A stretch of 64,000 bases of DNA from Pseudoscleropodium purum (Eukaryota > Streptophyta > Bryopsida > Hypnales > Brachytheciaceae). The notes beneath the pieces were generated by a model. The model searched no databases. It saw only the letters and a program-made list of their open reading frames with translations, and was not told where the DNA came from. Made by a program: the position numbers and the translations under genes. The DNA lies in NCBI GenBank assembly GCA_963969395.1, contig OZ017796.1, positions 14,138,501 through 14,202,500 of the forward strand. Direction: 5' to 3'. Shown here piece by piece: positions 36,031-47,764 of this stretch. The stretch's first letter is position 1. Each line of letters opens with the position of its first letter.

Positions 36031-36859
36031 ACTTTCTATTTTGAACCTGAAAACTCATATAAAGCCAAGATTTGAAATTGTTGTTATTAGCTCAAAAATC
36101 CATCAATTCAAAAACCATAAAGTGTATTAGAAAAGACCAAGTAGTCTATTTTTAACACTTTGTCATTTATGGATGGCTGCATTGTCACTGCACCTTATAC
36201 AAGCCAAAACAAAAATTAGAGAGTAGTGTGAGTTACGGATATAATCAACACAATGTAAACACACCAATTGAATAATCCCTTAGAGGCAAATGCACTTGTA
36301 TGTTCTGATCATATTTCCACCAATTTGATTTGGTTCAATTCAGTTGAAGTTGATCTGAATGGATATATGAATTTTCACTGCAAAGTGTACCTCTAATGAG
36401 CGCTTTAGAATTTTTGGCAAGCAGAATAATTTACAGAAGAATTCCAAAGTTAGTAGATGTGAGGTTTGGAGTATAATGGCGCCATGTACAAACTTGGACA
36501 AACATTTGAACAACGTTGTTGTAGTGAGCACAATCCAAATGCAGAAGGGGTTGGAATTGTCTTGGTGGACGTACAGGAAGTGACCCACTCTACTGCCTCA
36601 TTGGTGACTAGCAATCACGGTCACTATAACTTGGAGGGGGTAGCAACATGTATATGTAAATTGCAAAAACTCCAATAGTTGCAAGAAGATACAACCATAG
36701 TGATGACATATATTTCAAAATGGATCTACAACACTGGAAATTGGATGAAGTTGCAATATTCTCAAAATTGATGAAAATGAAACAAAATGTTTACTAAGGA
36801 CTTTGCATTCCAAGGTTTTGGACAAATTTGGCTTTAGCCTCAAATAGAGTAGGGTTTGT
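36031..36859. other. Unclassified sequence
   Basis: No gene recognised. A 70-codon plus-strand frame at 36466-36678 (MEYNGAMYKLGQ...) has no domain. At 36673 AATAGTTGCAAGAAGA resembles the TIR of the element ending at 37267 and could be its left end, but no target duplication matches. Confidence 0.35.
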
Positions 36860-37267
36860 AGACAAAACAAAAAATGTGCATGCAAACAAGGGTCCTTTGT
36901 GCACATACTTCTGAACAATGAAGATGGTTTTGGCTTCATTTTTTTGATGAAATTTGATGACCATCAAGTCCTCACAAATTGCCAATTAAAATTTTTTTTT
37001 TTTGTTCATGATTTTTTTTTTTTTATTAATTTATACCTCATTGTATTTATTTTTTGTGACGATCTGGGTTCTTTTTCAAATAGTACTATTTTAGTACTTA
37101 CAAGTTTTCATAGTACTCAAAACAATACTCTTAGGCGTGGATTTTTTTTTATCAATGGTTGAAATTTTTTTGTTTTGTAGTACCCATAGTACTTATAGTA
37201 TTAAGCACAAAAACTATAGTTTTAGCAAAATGCTACAAAAAATAGACCACCTTTCTTGCAACCACCC
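36860..37267. mobile_element. TIR element with GGGTNGTTGCAAGAAA ends, subfamily B, partial copy
   Basis: The right end CTTTCTTGCAACCACCC carries the family TIR. The 400 bp to its left match 56933-57320 in inverted orientation: GATGGTTTTGGCTTC, CAAATTGCCAATT, TATACCTCATTGTATTTATTTT, and clusters of AGTACT words. The left end is unclear (possibly near 36673). Confidence 0.6.
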
Positions 37268-37479
37268 TTTAAAATGTTATTATATAGAGCAAGCCAAAAG
37301 CCACCAGGAATATAAAGAGGCCTTCTACTTCAATTTGGAACGCAAGACTAGTTAGCCCTAAGATTTCCCACAAATTTGTATAACTTTAAGACAAAGTTAA
37401 CTCATCTTGATTCCAACTCGCCAACTTTGAGAGCTAAAAACTAGAGGGGATAAAAATTGGAACTCATGCTTCCTAGAAG

Positions 37480-38410
37480 TTGTTTAAAGATTAGTTAACT
37501 ATCAAATTTTTCCAAGTGATACAAGAGGTCCCTCAAACATCTTCAATCACCAAACTTTGGGATGACCAAGGCTTATTACAACATGACAATGGTAAGCTTC
37601 AACACATCTATTTCAACACATTTAAATCTACAAGTTCTACACTAAATTGTATTTGAAAAAAAGTCATAAGTTCAAACATTGAAATCAAACGGGATACCAT
37701 CTTAACATGCTTTATTAAGTGCTTCAACTCCTTCATGGCGTAGTAGTTAGAATAAGCTCTAACCAAGGACAAACTACACCAAGTTTTGAAGCGGGTGGAA
37801 AAAGAACAAAGCCTTAGCTTCAACAACATCACCATGGAAAAATTTCTTAGATTTTGGAACTTGATTAGAAGAAAATACACAAAGATGGTGTAGTCCTCTA
37901 TTGACCAAAATCACTTGCTTTTTGGAATGACGTTAGGAGTTATTGCCCTCATCTTTAAAACCAATGACCAAGATAATTTCTTCAACTAATGTCCTTGCTA
38001 ATTTTGTATCACACTATTCAATGTCTCATATAAAACCTTAGCTAGATCAATCTGCTTTCTTCCTTCATAGATATATTCTAGACAATGTTCTATTGCAATA
38101 TAAAATTGTAAAATGGGCTAAAGACTCAAATGAAGACTTGATCTTTCTAAAGCTAGATTTTACCAACTCATACAATGTGATTTCCTAGGACTTCTTTTCT
38201 AAATTATACAAAAAGTAGGAATCCTAAAGTTATTCATTCACTTAGTACAAATGTTGTTGCAAGGTGCATTTATATCTATCATGCTATATGGAAAGGTGAA
38301 CAATTCATTCCCCATTGAACAATGGGGTATAGGGCAAGGATGTTCCCTAGTGCGTTACTTCTTCCTACTAATAGGAGAAGCTCTTAACATGGCAACACAA
38401 GAAACATTTT
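37480..38410 (+). mobile_element. LINE (non-LTR) reverse transcriptase fragment
   Basis: The translation, broken by frameshifts and stops, follows plant LINE RT in order: a FW..I segment near 37850, an altered QSAF.P-R-ILDNVLLQYE block near 38045-38100, DLIFLKLDF.NSYNVIS..F near 38130-38200, then LLQGAFISIMLYGKVNNSFP and GCSLVRYFFLLIGEALNMAT (38251-38405). Both the 5' EN part and the 3' end are missing. It ends abruptly where copia integrase begins. Confidence 0.82.
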
Positions 38411-41169
38411 TCTATAAACCATGTACCAAAGGAAAATAACACAAAGAATACTTTTCTTAGGCAAGATTACAAAGATTAACCAAATTACTAGGATTTATAC
38501 ATTCAAATATATGTGGCCCAATGCAAATTACGACACATGTAGGTTTGAGATATTTCATTACATTCATAGACAATTATCTAGATATTACTATGTTTACCTT
38601 ATGTGACAAAAATCTGAAGCCTTTGACAAATTTATACATTATAAAAGTTCTATAGAAAAATAAACAAATCATCAAATCAAAATATTTAGGTTTGATCGTG
38701 GAGGGGAGTACATTTCTAAGGACTTTAAGATCTTTTGTTCCAAAGAAAGGATTAAGAAGGAATTTACAATAGCCTATATGCCACAACAAAATGGTATACT
38801 TGAAAAAAAACAAAAAACTTTAGTAGAATTAGTTTTAGCAATGTTGTCACATACAAAATTATCCAAGGAATTTTGGGGTGAAGCAATTATATAACTACAA
38901 ATTACCTTCAAGATTAAATAAAAATCCACCCAAGAACTTAACAAAAGCTACTCAAGAAAACAAAACACCTTTTGAATTATGGTTTGGACAACAAACAAAC
39001 TTATTTTATCTTAAATTTTTGAGGAGAAAGGCACAAGCTTTAGTTCAAAAGGATACGTGAAAAAAGTTGGATTCAAATTCTATTGAAACAATATTTCTTG
39101 GCTACAATGAAGAATCCAAAGCTTATTCCCTTATGAATACTTCTAATCAAAAGAATTTGATATCCCAAGATGTTTTATTTAATGAAAAAACTCATATTGA
39201 ACAAAATATTGATATATAAGAAGATAAATAAGAATTGATAGATTTTAATCTATTTCAAAATCCTACTATTTTCAATAATATACAATTACCTCTACCTCTA
39301 CAAAACAACCAAATGTACAACCTAATCAACAAGAACCATCAAGCCAAAGTAGTATCATAAATACTAAAAGTCAATATATTTTACCTTCTCGTGATGATAT
39401 ATATGAAGTATTTTCACAACTTTCATCAGAAAGTAGTAAACAAGATTTACCTCATGATGAGCCAAAAGTCACTTCCAATGCCAACATCCAAAGTTTTTTT
39501 CCAAGCTCTTCTCGACCTTTAAGAAAAAGTCAACTACCTAAACGATTAATTGAGTCAAATCAAGGTAGCCCTCCACTTGAAAGACCTTGTCCGCACCATC
39601 AAAGAAAATATCAAGCTAAAGTAGCATTTATTTCTTTACAAACTCTAAATACACTACAATAAGCTTTAGAAAGAAATATGCATGCTAGAGAATGGGAAGC
39701 CTTTGTTAGTGCAAAATTCAATTCATTATTAAAGAATCAAATGTGGAAATTAACTTCACTTCCTACCAAAAGAGTACCAATTAGTTGTAAATGGGTATTA
39801 AAAATCAATACCTATGCCACTAGCAATATAGACATGGATAGACTATATAAAAATGTTTTTTATAATTGTCAAATCTAATTCTATTAAACTATTATTGGTA
39901 TTAGTTACACAATATAACTTTAAATCCATCAATTAGATGCAAAAACAACCTTTCATATGGAAGCTTAAATGAGAAAATTTACAAGAATCTACTTAAAGGA
40001 TTAAAAGCTTATTTGAAATTATTCACATTAAGATTTCAATTGGACCCTAAATTAATTTGTCTACTTCTTAAATCTTTATATACTTTTAAACAATCCTCTC
40101 ACCAATGGTATCAATGCATTGATTGGTTTTTACTTTTGCATTGATCTATTTTTACTTCTATATGGATTTATTAGATTAATCTTTGATGCAAATATCAATA
40201 TACAAAAAGATAACACTAATGGTTTCTTAACATTATCCATTTATGTAGATGATTGTATTTTGGTAATTAACAAAACTTCTCTTATCAAACACTATATTTC
40301 TTCAAAAGGAATTTGATATGTAAAATAATGGTGAAATTCATTACATACTAGGAAATACCATATTACAAAATTGACAAGAAGTATGGCTAATAATACATCA
40401 ACAAAACTATTTCATTTCCAAACTTTAAGAATATAATATGTTAAATTGTAATCCATTAACTACTCCTATGTATATAGTTAAGCAAAGACAATTGTCCTGT
40501 AACTCAAGACATACAAAAACTTATCCAACCATATCTTTATTCAAATATTTTTGGTAGTTTAATATATGCCATCATCAATTCCAAACTAGATTGTGCTTAT
40601 GCAATATATATCTTAGCATAATTTATTTCTCATTCTAGTAACAATCACATTTAAACTTTAAAATACACTTTGAAATACATCAAAGGAACACTTTCATTTG
40701 GCATTAAATATTAAAAACAAGAAAATGGAGAAATCTTATATGGCTTTTTTAACATGGATTGAACTGGTGACAAAGACACTTGTCATTCCACTTCTTGATA
40801 TTATTTTCTCTTAGCTATTGGTGTTATTTTCTAGGGCAATCAAAAATAACAATGACTTGCTCTCTCATCAACATAATCAAAATATATAGCTTTATTAAAA
40901 GCATTAGTTGAAACTATTCAATGGTTAAAACATTTATTAAGAGAATTTGGTTTTCCACAATCCAATCCTACCATAATATATTCTAGTAGCCAAAGTGCTA
41001 TTGCTATAGGTGGAAACCCTAAATATCATTCGTGTAGCAAACCTCTATAAAAAACTTAATATCATTTCACAAGAGAAGATTTTTGCCAAAGAAATTCAAC
41101 TTCGCTATAATCAAACTTTTGACATGACAACTGTTATTTTAATTAAATCTTTGCCTCAAACAAAATACA
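38411..41169 (+). mobile_element. Ty1/copia pol remnant A (integrase-RT-RNase H)
   Basis: Decayed plus-strand copia pol. It starts inside the integrase zinc domain (KPCTKGK, 38418-38438), followed by IHSNICGPM, a D..GGEY block (38695-38720) and MPQQNG. The hinge follows (FELWFG..TN at 38965-39005, FLGYNEESKAY near 39095). RT follows with NQMWKLTSLPTKRVPISCKW (39738-39797) and the YVDD motif (40245), then RNase H (ALSST.SKYIAL near 40857, HFTREDF near 41066). Many stops and frameshifts. The 3' end is cut exactly at the LTR of copia B at 41170. No LTR of its own is visible. Confidence 0.85.
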
Positions 41170-41349
41170 TGTAGGATACATAGTTTAAGATGTATGTAGT
41201 ACACTAGTTAATACAAATATAAATACTATTTCAATAGGCATGACTTTACACAAAGAGGATTGTGACTATTATGAATACCTTTTGGATAAGCCTTAAGAAT
41301 GTAAGGTGTAACTTTATTGATTGATTTATATATACATATTTTTCCCACA
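41170..41349 (+). repeat. 5' LTR of copia B
   Basis: Begins TGTAGGATACATAGTTTAAG and ends TTTTTCCCACA. It is 180 bp and matches 49628-49807 along its length with scattered substitutions. Tail words TTTATTGATTGATT and the CTTTTGGA-AAG block are shared. Confidence 0.9.
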
Positions 41350-41350
41350 A

Positions 41351-41361
41351 GGTATCAGAGC
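41351..41361 (+). promoter_or_regulatory. Primer-binding site of copia B (initiator tRNA-Met type)
   Basis: GGTATCAGAGC lies one base after the 5' LTR, the usual complement to the 3' end of initiator tRNA-Met used by plant copia elements. Confidence 0.85.
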
Positions 41362-41711
41362 TTAATGTACAACAATGTGCTATCTTCAATTTGAATTAGC
41401 ATGTTCAAATGAAGAAGAATCTAAAATAGTTGAAATCCAAACTACAATACCATTTATACATGTAAACCTTACAAATACTTTCTTTTGAGTTTCACTTCTA
41501 GATTCTCCAATTGAAGAAGATTAATAGCACCCTCTAATTGAGAAAGATGAACAACACCTAGAATCAACACAAAACACATACGGTGTTAGCAATGCCCTTC
41601 CAACATACCTCCAAGCATTAGCTAACTCTATTGAAGGTCACTTTGAGTATGTGAATGAAGATTATATTGATGAATGTGAAATACAAACAATTTTAAGAGA
41701 AAGTTATTAAA

Positions 41712-42690
41712 ATGACAACACATAAGATTGACATTAATCATGACACCAAATTTAATGGTTCTTATTATAACATAGGGAAACATAGACTAACATTAATTTT
41801 CAAGGTTGAAAAACACTACCCCATTGTAAATGGTAGTGAACCCTTACCAACAGTCCCATTAGTAGCTCAAGTTGTTGGTGGAACACCAACTTTACCTACT
41901 ACAAAAATTGGAAATATAAGGTCATGGAAAGATAAAGATGCATTGCCTTTGACAATCATTAATAATTGCCTAGAAAATAATGTTGTTTTACATATACAAT
42001 CTTGCAAAATTGCTCATTTAGCATGGCAAAAATTAGAGAGGTTATTTGAATCAAGATGCAGTGACAAAAATGTATCTCAAGGATAAATTATATACCTTGA
42101 AGATGAGAAAAAATGATAGTATTATTAAACACATTCACACATTCAAAGCACATCTTGAACAATTGCTAGTAGCACAATCAATAGTTCTAGATGATGAGGC
42201 AGTTCTTACCTTGATTCAAAAATTTGCCTTCAAGTTACAAGTCCTTCATAAGGTCTTTGAGAAGACAATTTAGAATTATATTACAATCATAAATAATAAA
42301 CTTGATTCAAGAAGAAATGCTCATGAAAAATATGAGTTTGACATCTAATGGTACATCATTACTTTATGTAGGGAAGAAGTTTTTAAACTTTGGAAAGAAA
42401 CCAAACTTTAATAAAAACTTCAAAAAGGGGTACAAAAGAGAAATTAGTAACTCCAAATCTTGTGAAAAGAAGAACATTGTTATTGATAAGAAATGCTTTT
42501 ACTATAAAAAAAAACCAAGATATTTGATTAAAGATTGCAGAATAAGAATTGTTGATGAAAGAAGTAAGAACAAAAGGGAGACAAATTTTGTTACCAAATC
42601 ACATACATTATATGTGGTGGCCCTATTGATTAAAAACAAACCAAATTCTACATGGTACATAGATTCAAGAGCCACTCAACATATATATCA
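41712..42690 (+). pseudogene. Copia B gag and start of protease
   Basis: Gag is spread over three frames: 41712-42086 (MTTHKIDINHDTKFNGSYY..., with a SWKDKDALPLTI...SCKIAHLAWQKL block typical of copia gag), 42046-42273 (KDKLYTLKMRKNDSI..., UBN2-like) and 42302-42730. The zinc knuckle is damaged (CFYYKKKPRYLIKDCR: the second Cys and the His are lost). The protease active site reads WYIDSRATQHI, where the family has DSGA. Coding stops at the 2-kb repeat inserted at 42691. Confidence 0.85.
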
Positions 42691-44856
42691 TGTAGATAAT
42701 GAATTAGGATTAAAGTTTGTAAATTTTTGAGCTATTCAGAGTGTATTATGAAGGCTTTTGGTATTATTTTGTCTTTAATGGTGTTCAATTTGGATAGTTT
42801 TGATTGTCAATCTTGTTCCAAATTGGCATCTTTTTGTTACCTAGTTGGATTATTTGTCTTGCAGGAGTTGATGGCATGGTTTGGTGAATGTCTCAAGTTG
42901 TGAGATAGGTAGAGAAGTCCGATTTGGTAGGTGGCGAATTAGAAATAATAGTAAGTAAGCTGAATTGGATGAATTGCATGGTAAATTGAGTCAATTGATT
43001 TTTGGTTCATAGCTACTTCTTGCAAAATCCCAATTCGATAGTTGATTCGGTTGGTTGTCATCCTCTCTAAGTTGGTAATTGTTGTTAGGGAGTCTATTAG
43101 ATTCCAAATTGGTAATTGTTGTTAGGGAGTTTATTAGATTCCAAGTTGGGTTTCATTTTCTTCACCCACAAGGAGTGAAGCTAGTGCAAGTCTCAATCGG
43201 TTTTGGCTGCGTATTTGTGTTTATTGATTTTCATATAAGTATGTGTGATTTTCTAGTTGGGTAGTGTATTTGTATTGATCAAAGGTAGGATCAGTGTAAG
43301 TGAGTTTGTGTTCCTAGTAGAAGATGTATATATGCCAGTGTGTGGCAATATCTATGTGTAGAATTGTGAAGATTTTATAATGGAGAAATTGTCCAAGTTG
43401 GGAGTTGATTTGGAGGAATGTGTGTTAATTATTGAATTTATAGAAGTTTGTATTTAAGTTGATGAGATGTAGTGAAGATCTACAATAATTGTAAATTGGA
43501 GCAAGTAGTTAAATTTATAGATTCCGAACTTAGGTTGATAGCTGTGTAGATGGTAAAATTCTATTAAGGGAGATGTGTGATTTAGAAGATAATCAAGCAG
43601 TTTAGTATGAAATTCTGTGTAGCTGGTGTATGAGAAAGAGAACCAAATTGTAATATTTTGATAGAATGCATTGAGCCTAATAAGAAATATTTCTAGTTGG
43701 TGGAGCGGCATTGTAGAAATTCTTTGCAAGTATGTTATAATTTTTGTGAACTAAAGGTTAAACTTATAAGTTGTAAATGATGATTGTGACCACCAATTTG
43801 GTGCAGAAAAATTGAAAATTTATCAAATATTATTTGATGTATATAATGTGCTTAGTTGATGATTAGTTTGTGCCTAATTGGAGCATGTTGGGATGTTGAG
43901 TGTATGCAATTAAATTCCAATTTGGTGTGTATGTGTGAATTAAGAGCAAAAATTTATATTCCTATTTGGTTGTGCATTAATTGAGATTGTGTTTATTAAT
44001 TTCTAGATGGTGAATGAGTGTTAAGCTGTTAATTCCAATTAGGTGGACAATTAGTGGAGTGTGTGTAAAGCATTGAGAATTTTGTAAAAGATCTGAATTG
44101 AGAATGCTATAGATATCTAACCAACCAAGTTTTATCAGTTGAAAGATTGACAATTCCTAATTGGAGGTTTTAAGTGAATGTTTAAAGTTGATTTAAGTGC
44201 TATGTTGATTGATTGTATGTAAACCGAATTGGTAGGTGAGAGTTGTGATTTAACCTAGGGAATGATTCTGACTTGGTTTTACTTATGTGTGGAGCTGTGA
44301 GACTAAAGAAAATTATATATTCATTAATGGAGAATAAAAAGAAGGATCCTAAATTGGTAGATGGTAAATGCAAGTTTTGTCAATGCCATAGTTTCATTAA
44401 GCCAAGTTACATTGTGGAAGTTGTAAAGCCCGAGTTGATAAAGAAGACTATGTTGGTTTTCCAATCGGAAGATAAGACCAATTTGGAAAAATGATCAATT
44501 CCGAGTTGTACCTATAGAGGTTGATCTGAGTTGGTGAGGGCTATCTAATTGAGAAAGATCTAAGATCCTAGTTGGAAGTAAGGCTATAAAGATAAAAGGA
44601 ATTGAAGACTAATTGGATGATTCTCAACCCTTATGGCCTTTAAGAGTGGAGGGACCAAATTTAATAATTAGACATATTGTGTAAGGCTCACAAATTGCAT
44701 GTGGTTAAGGAACAATAATTCTTCATTTTCTATAATTGCAGTGATCAAGTAGGAATTTAAAATGGAAGTAGTTTTGTTTAATTGACCTCCCTAGGAACGA
44801 ACTTTAAACTATTAGTTTGGATAATAATTTCCAATTAGGACCTAAATTTATCTACA
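42691..44856 (+). mobile_element. 2-kb TG...CA repeat rich in CCNAYTWGG motif, copy 3, inside copia B protease
   Basis: Ends TGTAGATAATG...AATTTATCTACA, flanked by TATCA (42686-42690) and TGTCA (44857-44861), a 5-bp duplication with one change. It separates the first part of the copia protease (ending ATQHIYH) from its continuation at about 44862, which dates it after copia B. Interior words CCAAATTGG, CCAAGTTGG, CCAATTAGG and CTAGTTGG recur about every 60-70 bp. The landmark GACCTCCCTAGGAACGAAC (about 44784) is the inverse of copy 2. No coding capacity. Confidence 0.8.
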
Positions 44857-44861
44857 TGTCA

Positions 44862-45100
44862 TAAGCTAGATGGATTCATAAATTATACTAAGTATAAAAA
44901 TAATCAAGTTGTTTATTTAGGAGATGATTCAACACCATATACAATCAAAGGATGTAGTGATGTAAATGTGAAACTTTTAAATGGAGATGAGAAAACCATA
45001 CTAGATGTTTTATACATACTAGGTCTTGCAAAGAATTTATTCTCTATAAAACAATGAAACAAGACCGGAGGAAAAATAAAAATAAAAGTTGGAATATCAA
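44862..45100 (+). pseudogene. Copia B protease, continuation
   Basis: Reads LDGFINYTKYKNNQVV, then YLGDDSTPYTIKG, DVLYILGLAKNLFSIKQ, one stop, then KTGGKIKIKVG. This is the canonical order downstream of the copia protease active site. It ends at the TGTCGGG-type insertion. Confidence 0.85.
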
Positions 45101-45679
45101 CGTTGTCGGGTAGAGAGGAGCGCGCTTTAGGAACACATGGGGTGTTTGGCTGCAACTGTTGGTTGTATACTTAGTGTCTTCTTCAATCTTCAGTCTTCAA
45201 ACGGTGCCCGTTGGCCTATCCTGTATAGGCTCTAGATAGGTATAAGGGTCAAGGAAGGGATAAGAAACCATGGGATACGGGATGAGTAAAACGGGACAGT
45301 AGACACGAGCTACTGTTCGAATGATGGGATCCTAAACTTCAAATTCACGGTCTGCTGGCCAAAACTCCAGACCATGAGAACAAGCAAGTCTCGACCATGT
45401 GGGCCATTAACCCCACTTCGTCACCACGACAATAAATGAGGTTGAGTCTTGGTTTTATCCAGACCGCCCGCAACCAGGGTTACAAAGCAAAAGGAAATAA
45501 AAGACAATGAGCCTCTAAATCAGGTTAGGAATAACAAAGCCACATCCCACACATACATATAAAAAAACCCAAAACATTCCTCTTCAAGTCTTCAATCTTC
45601 AAGTCTTCATGTTTTGAAAAAAACAATGAGAAATCTTCAAAGCCGTACCCTAAAGTAGCTGCGACCTTTTATTTAGTGC

Positions 45680-46480
45680 CACAGATGGCTCACAACTCCA
45701 AATATTAAGTGCAATAGCATTTTGGAAAGCTAACCCAGTAACCTAACACCTCTCCAAATTTCACTTTATTTTAAACTACTGTCCAAAAGTTATAGGCAAA
45801 CAAAGTGGCGGCTCTTCTCCTCTTCGCCAACCAACCACTGCCTCTTCAAACTTCTTATAACTTTTGATTTACAAACCCTGAACACAAGTGTGATAGCAAT
45901 TTGGAAAGCTAACACATCTGGCTACAACATGTGAAAATTTCACTAAGAACTAAAACTCTGTCCATAAGTTATAGCCCAACAAAGTCTTGGTCTCCTATTT
46001 TGAGAACCCACTCAACCTCCAAACTTCTACATTCTATAATTTTTTCAATAAAACTCCAAATAGCTCGTGTGATAGCTATTTAGAGAGATAAATAAACAAA
46101 CTAGCACTCATAAAATTTTCAAAAGAAATCCTTATACTGACCAAAGGTTATGGCCATCCAAAGTTTTGGCCTTGCTCTTCACAAGTGGCAGCCAACCTCC
46201 AAGTCATTACACCTCCATAACTTCTTCCTCCGAACTCCAAATCTTAAGTTTAATCACTCTTTGGAAAGCTAAGATTAAGATGAACACGCTTCCAAAATCC
46301 TTCTTGCAACTTGATGGACTGAACGTCAGATATGGCTTGACAAAGTCTCAGCCTTTCTTCATGAAAGGCACTAAAACTCCTCAAATTCAAATGCTCATAA
46401 CTTTTTCATCCTAACTCCAAATCAAACTTGCAAACTCATTTTGGAAAGGCAATTTCATAAAGAACAATCTCACCAAATTT
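45680..46480. repeat. Degenerate tandem array, ~165-190-bp period, 5 units
   Basis: Each unit contains ACTCCAAAT, a GTGTGATAGCNATTTGGAAAGCTAA-like core, CAAAATTTCAC and a CCATAAGTTATAGCC-like block. Cores lie near 45715, 45895, 46070, 46255 and 46438. It lies within the TGTCGGG-type repeat; no obvious coding role. Confidence 0.75.
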
Positions 46481-46951
46481 CATTACCAAAATCCTCATAC
46501 AATGAGAGATATCACTCCTCGAAGTCTCGGATTTTCTTCCACACTCAAGTTTCTCTATTCCCTCCTACACACACTAACCAAGCATCTTTTCCCTCTTCTC
46601 CTCCCTATCTCAAGTGAGGGGTGGGGGCACATCAGCCCATGCCCCTACCAAGACCCCACCTAAGATGCCCAACTAAATCCCCATTCACACTCTCCCTTTA
46701 TTCTAAAATCCAAGTTAACTTTTAAACACTAACTTCTCATTAAACGTTTAAAATCACACACTGTGATTTTAATAAAATACTCAAAGTATAAAATTAGTAA
46801 CTAACATTTAATAAATGCTCACTAGAGATAAAAAAATAGAGTCCCAATCACAGCTTCATTTCATCTGCAGAAAGTTGAGAATACGTTTGATGGTGGCAGC
46901 AACATAATTTGTACGCTCGGACTTCATCAAGGGGTTGATTGGACCTTCCAA

Positions 46952-47314
46952 TCAACGTTGGTGGCTACGACTACCCTCCACCGGCAGAACCATACAATAG
47001 TAATGATCGATGTTTTTGCCCTCATAACTCGCTTCAAAAGTCACTTCCCGAGTGCCTAGCTCAACACACCCAACTTGGAGCAAGATTACCAAAACACGAG
47101 CATTGGTATCATGATTACCGTGCCATCGCCGCTCCATGCGAGGTTGCTTCGGTGGTCTAGAAGGCCCAACTTCATCTCGAGGATGCCTAAGTGGCAAAGC
47201 AAGATCCCGTTCTAAAAGGGGTTGATCTGGTAGCTGTGACAATGAAAGCTCGAATTCAGCCTCTAGTTGAAGCTCTTCATCTTGAGACTCAGAAAAAAAC
47301 CTCCAGTTCGACAT
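46952..47314 (-). CDS. Unrecognised 120-residue antisense frame
   Basis: A minus-strand frame starts MSNWRFFSESQDEELQLEAE, rich in Glu and Leu at the start, then PSRPPKQPRMERRW, ending VLPVEGSRSHQR. On the minus strand a TATTTAAG sequence lies about 70 bp upstream (near 47380). Composition is GC-richer than surroundings. It could be an accessory or antisense frame of the TGTCGGG-type element or a captured fragment; no family is recognised. Confidence 0.3.
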   Translation of the reverse strand: MSNWRFFSESQDEELQLEAEFELSLSQLPDQPLLERDLALPLRHPRDEVGPSRPPKQPRMERRWHGNHDTNARVLVILLQVGCVELGTREVTFEASYEGKNIDHYYCMVLPVEGSRSHQR

Positions 47315-47764
47315 TCTAACTCTAAAGTAGAAAACAAAGTCTACTACTCGAATGTAATGAAGTTTTAAGGCAAACTACCCTCTTAAATAGATATCAGAGC
47401 GGCATCACCTTGAAGCTACTCAATATAATATATTATAATATGTTTTTACCTAATATACAAATCTACAACATGACAACGCTCATAAATAAATTTGGTGAAA
47501 CAATTGCAACACATAAGTTAAATCCTGACCCTATATGAATTAGAGAGAACTATTATATGTAATGATCTGCAAGTTGCTATCCTAGCTACTACAAATTTAA
47601 ACAAAGCCAATTTGTAGCAATTGAGATTAAGCCACTTAAATTAGCACAAGTTAAAAGAAATACAAACCATAGCAAAAGGGTTTGATTCTTTTAATGAAAA
47701 AGAAATAATTTTATACCAAGCTTATATGAAAAGCAAGCAACACAAAGAAATTTTTCCAAACAAA

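Larger units (their letters stand above)
45104..47390 (+). mobile_element. TGTCGGG-type repeat inserted in copia B (LTR-like start; right end uncertain)
   Basis: The first ~290 bp, from TGTCGGGTAGAGAGGAGC, match 63721-64000 at roughly nine bases in ten. Starting with TG right where copia coding stops suggests an LTR edge. The region then holds a tandem array (45680-46480), a GC-richer stretch with an antisense frame (46952-47314) and, at about 47391, GATATCAGAGC, resembling an initiator-tRNA primer-binding site next to an LTR end. Copia B RT resumes by about 47765. The exact right border is not resolved. Confidence 0.55.

Noticed and set aside
36673..36700. Left TIR of the 37267 element at AATAGTTGCAAGAAGA
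   Set aside because: The flanking four bases do not match those at the right end and the adjoining sequence does not align with subfamily B.
46940..46965. AACGT after CCAATC as the right target duplication of the TGTCGGG repeat
   Set aside because: It would leave the LTR ending in TC rather than CA, and the match to AACGT at 45099-45103 could be chance.
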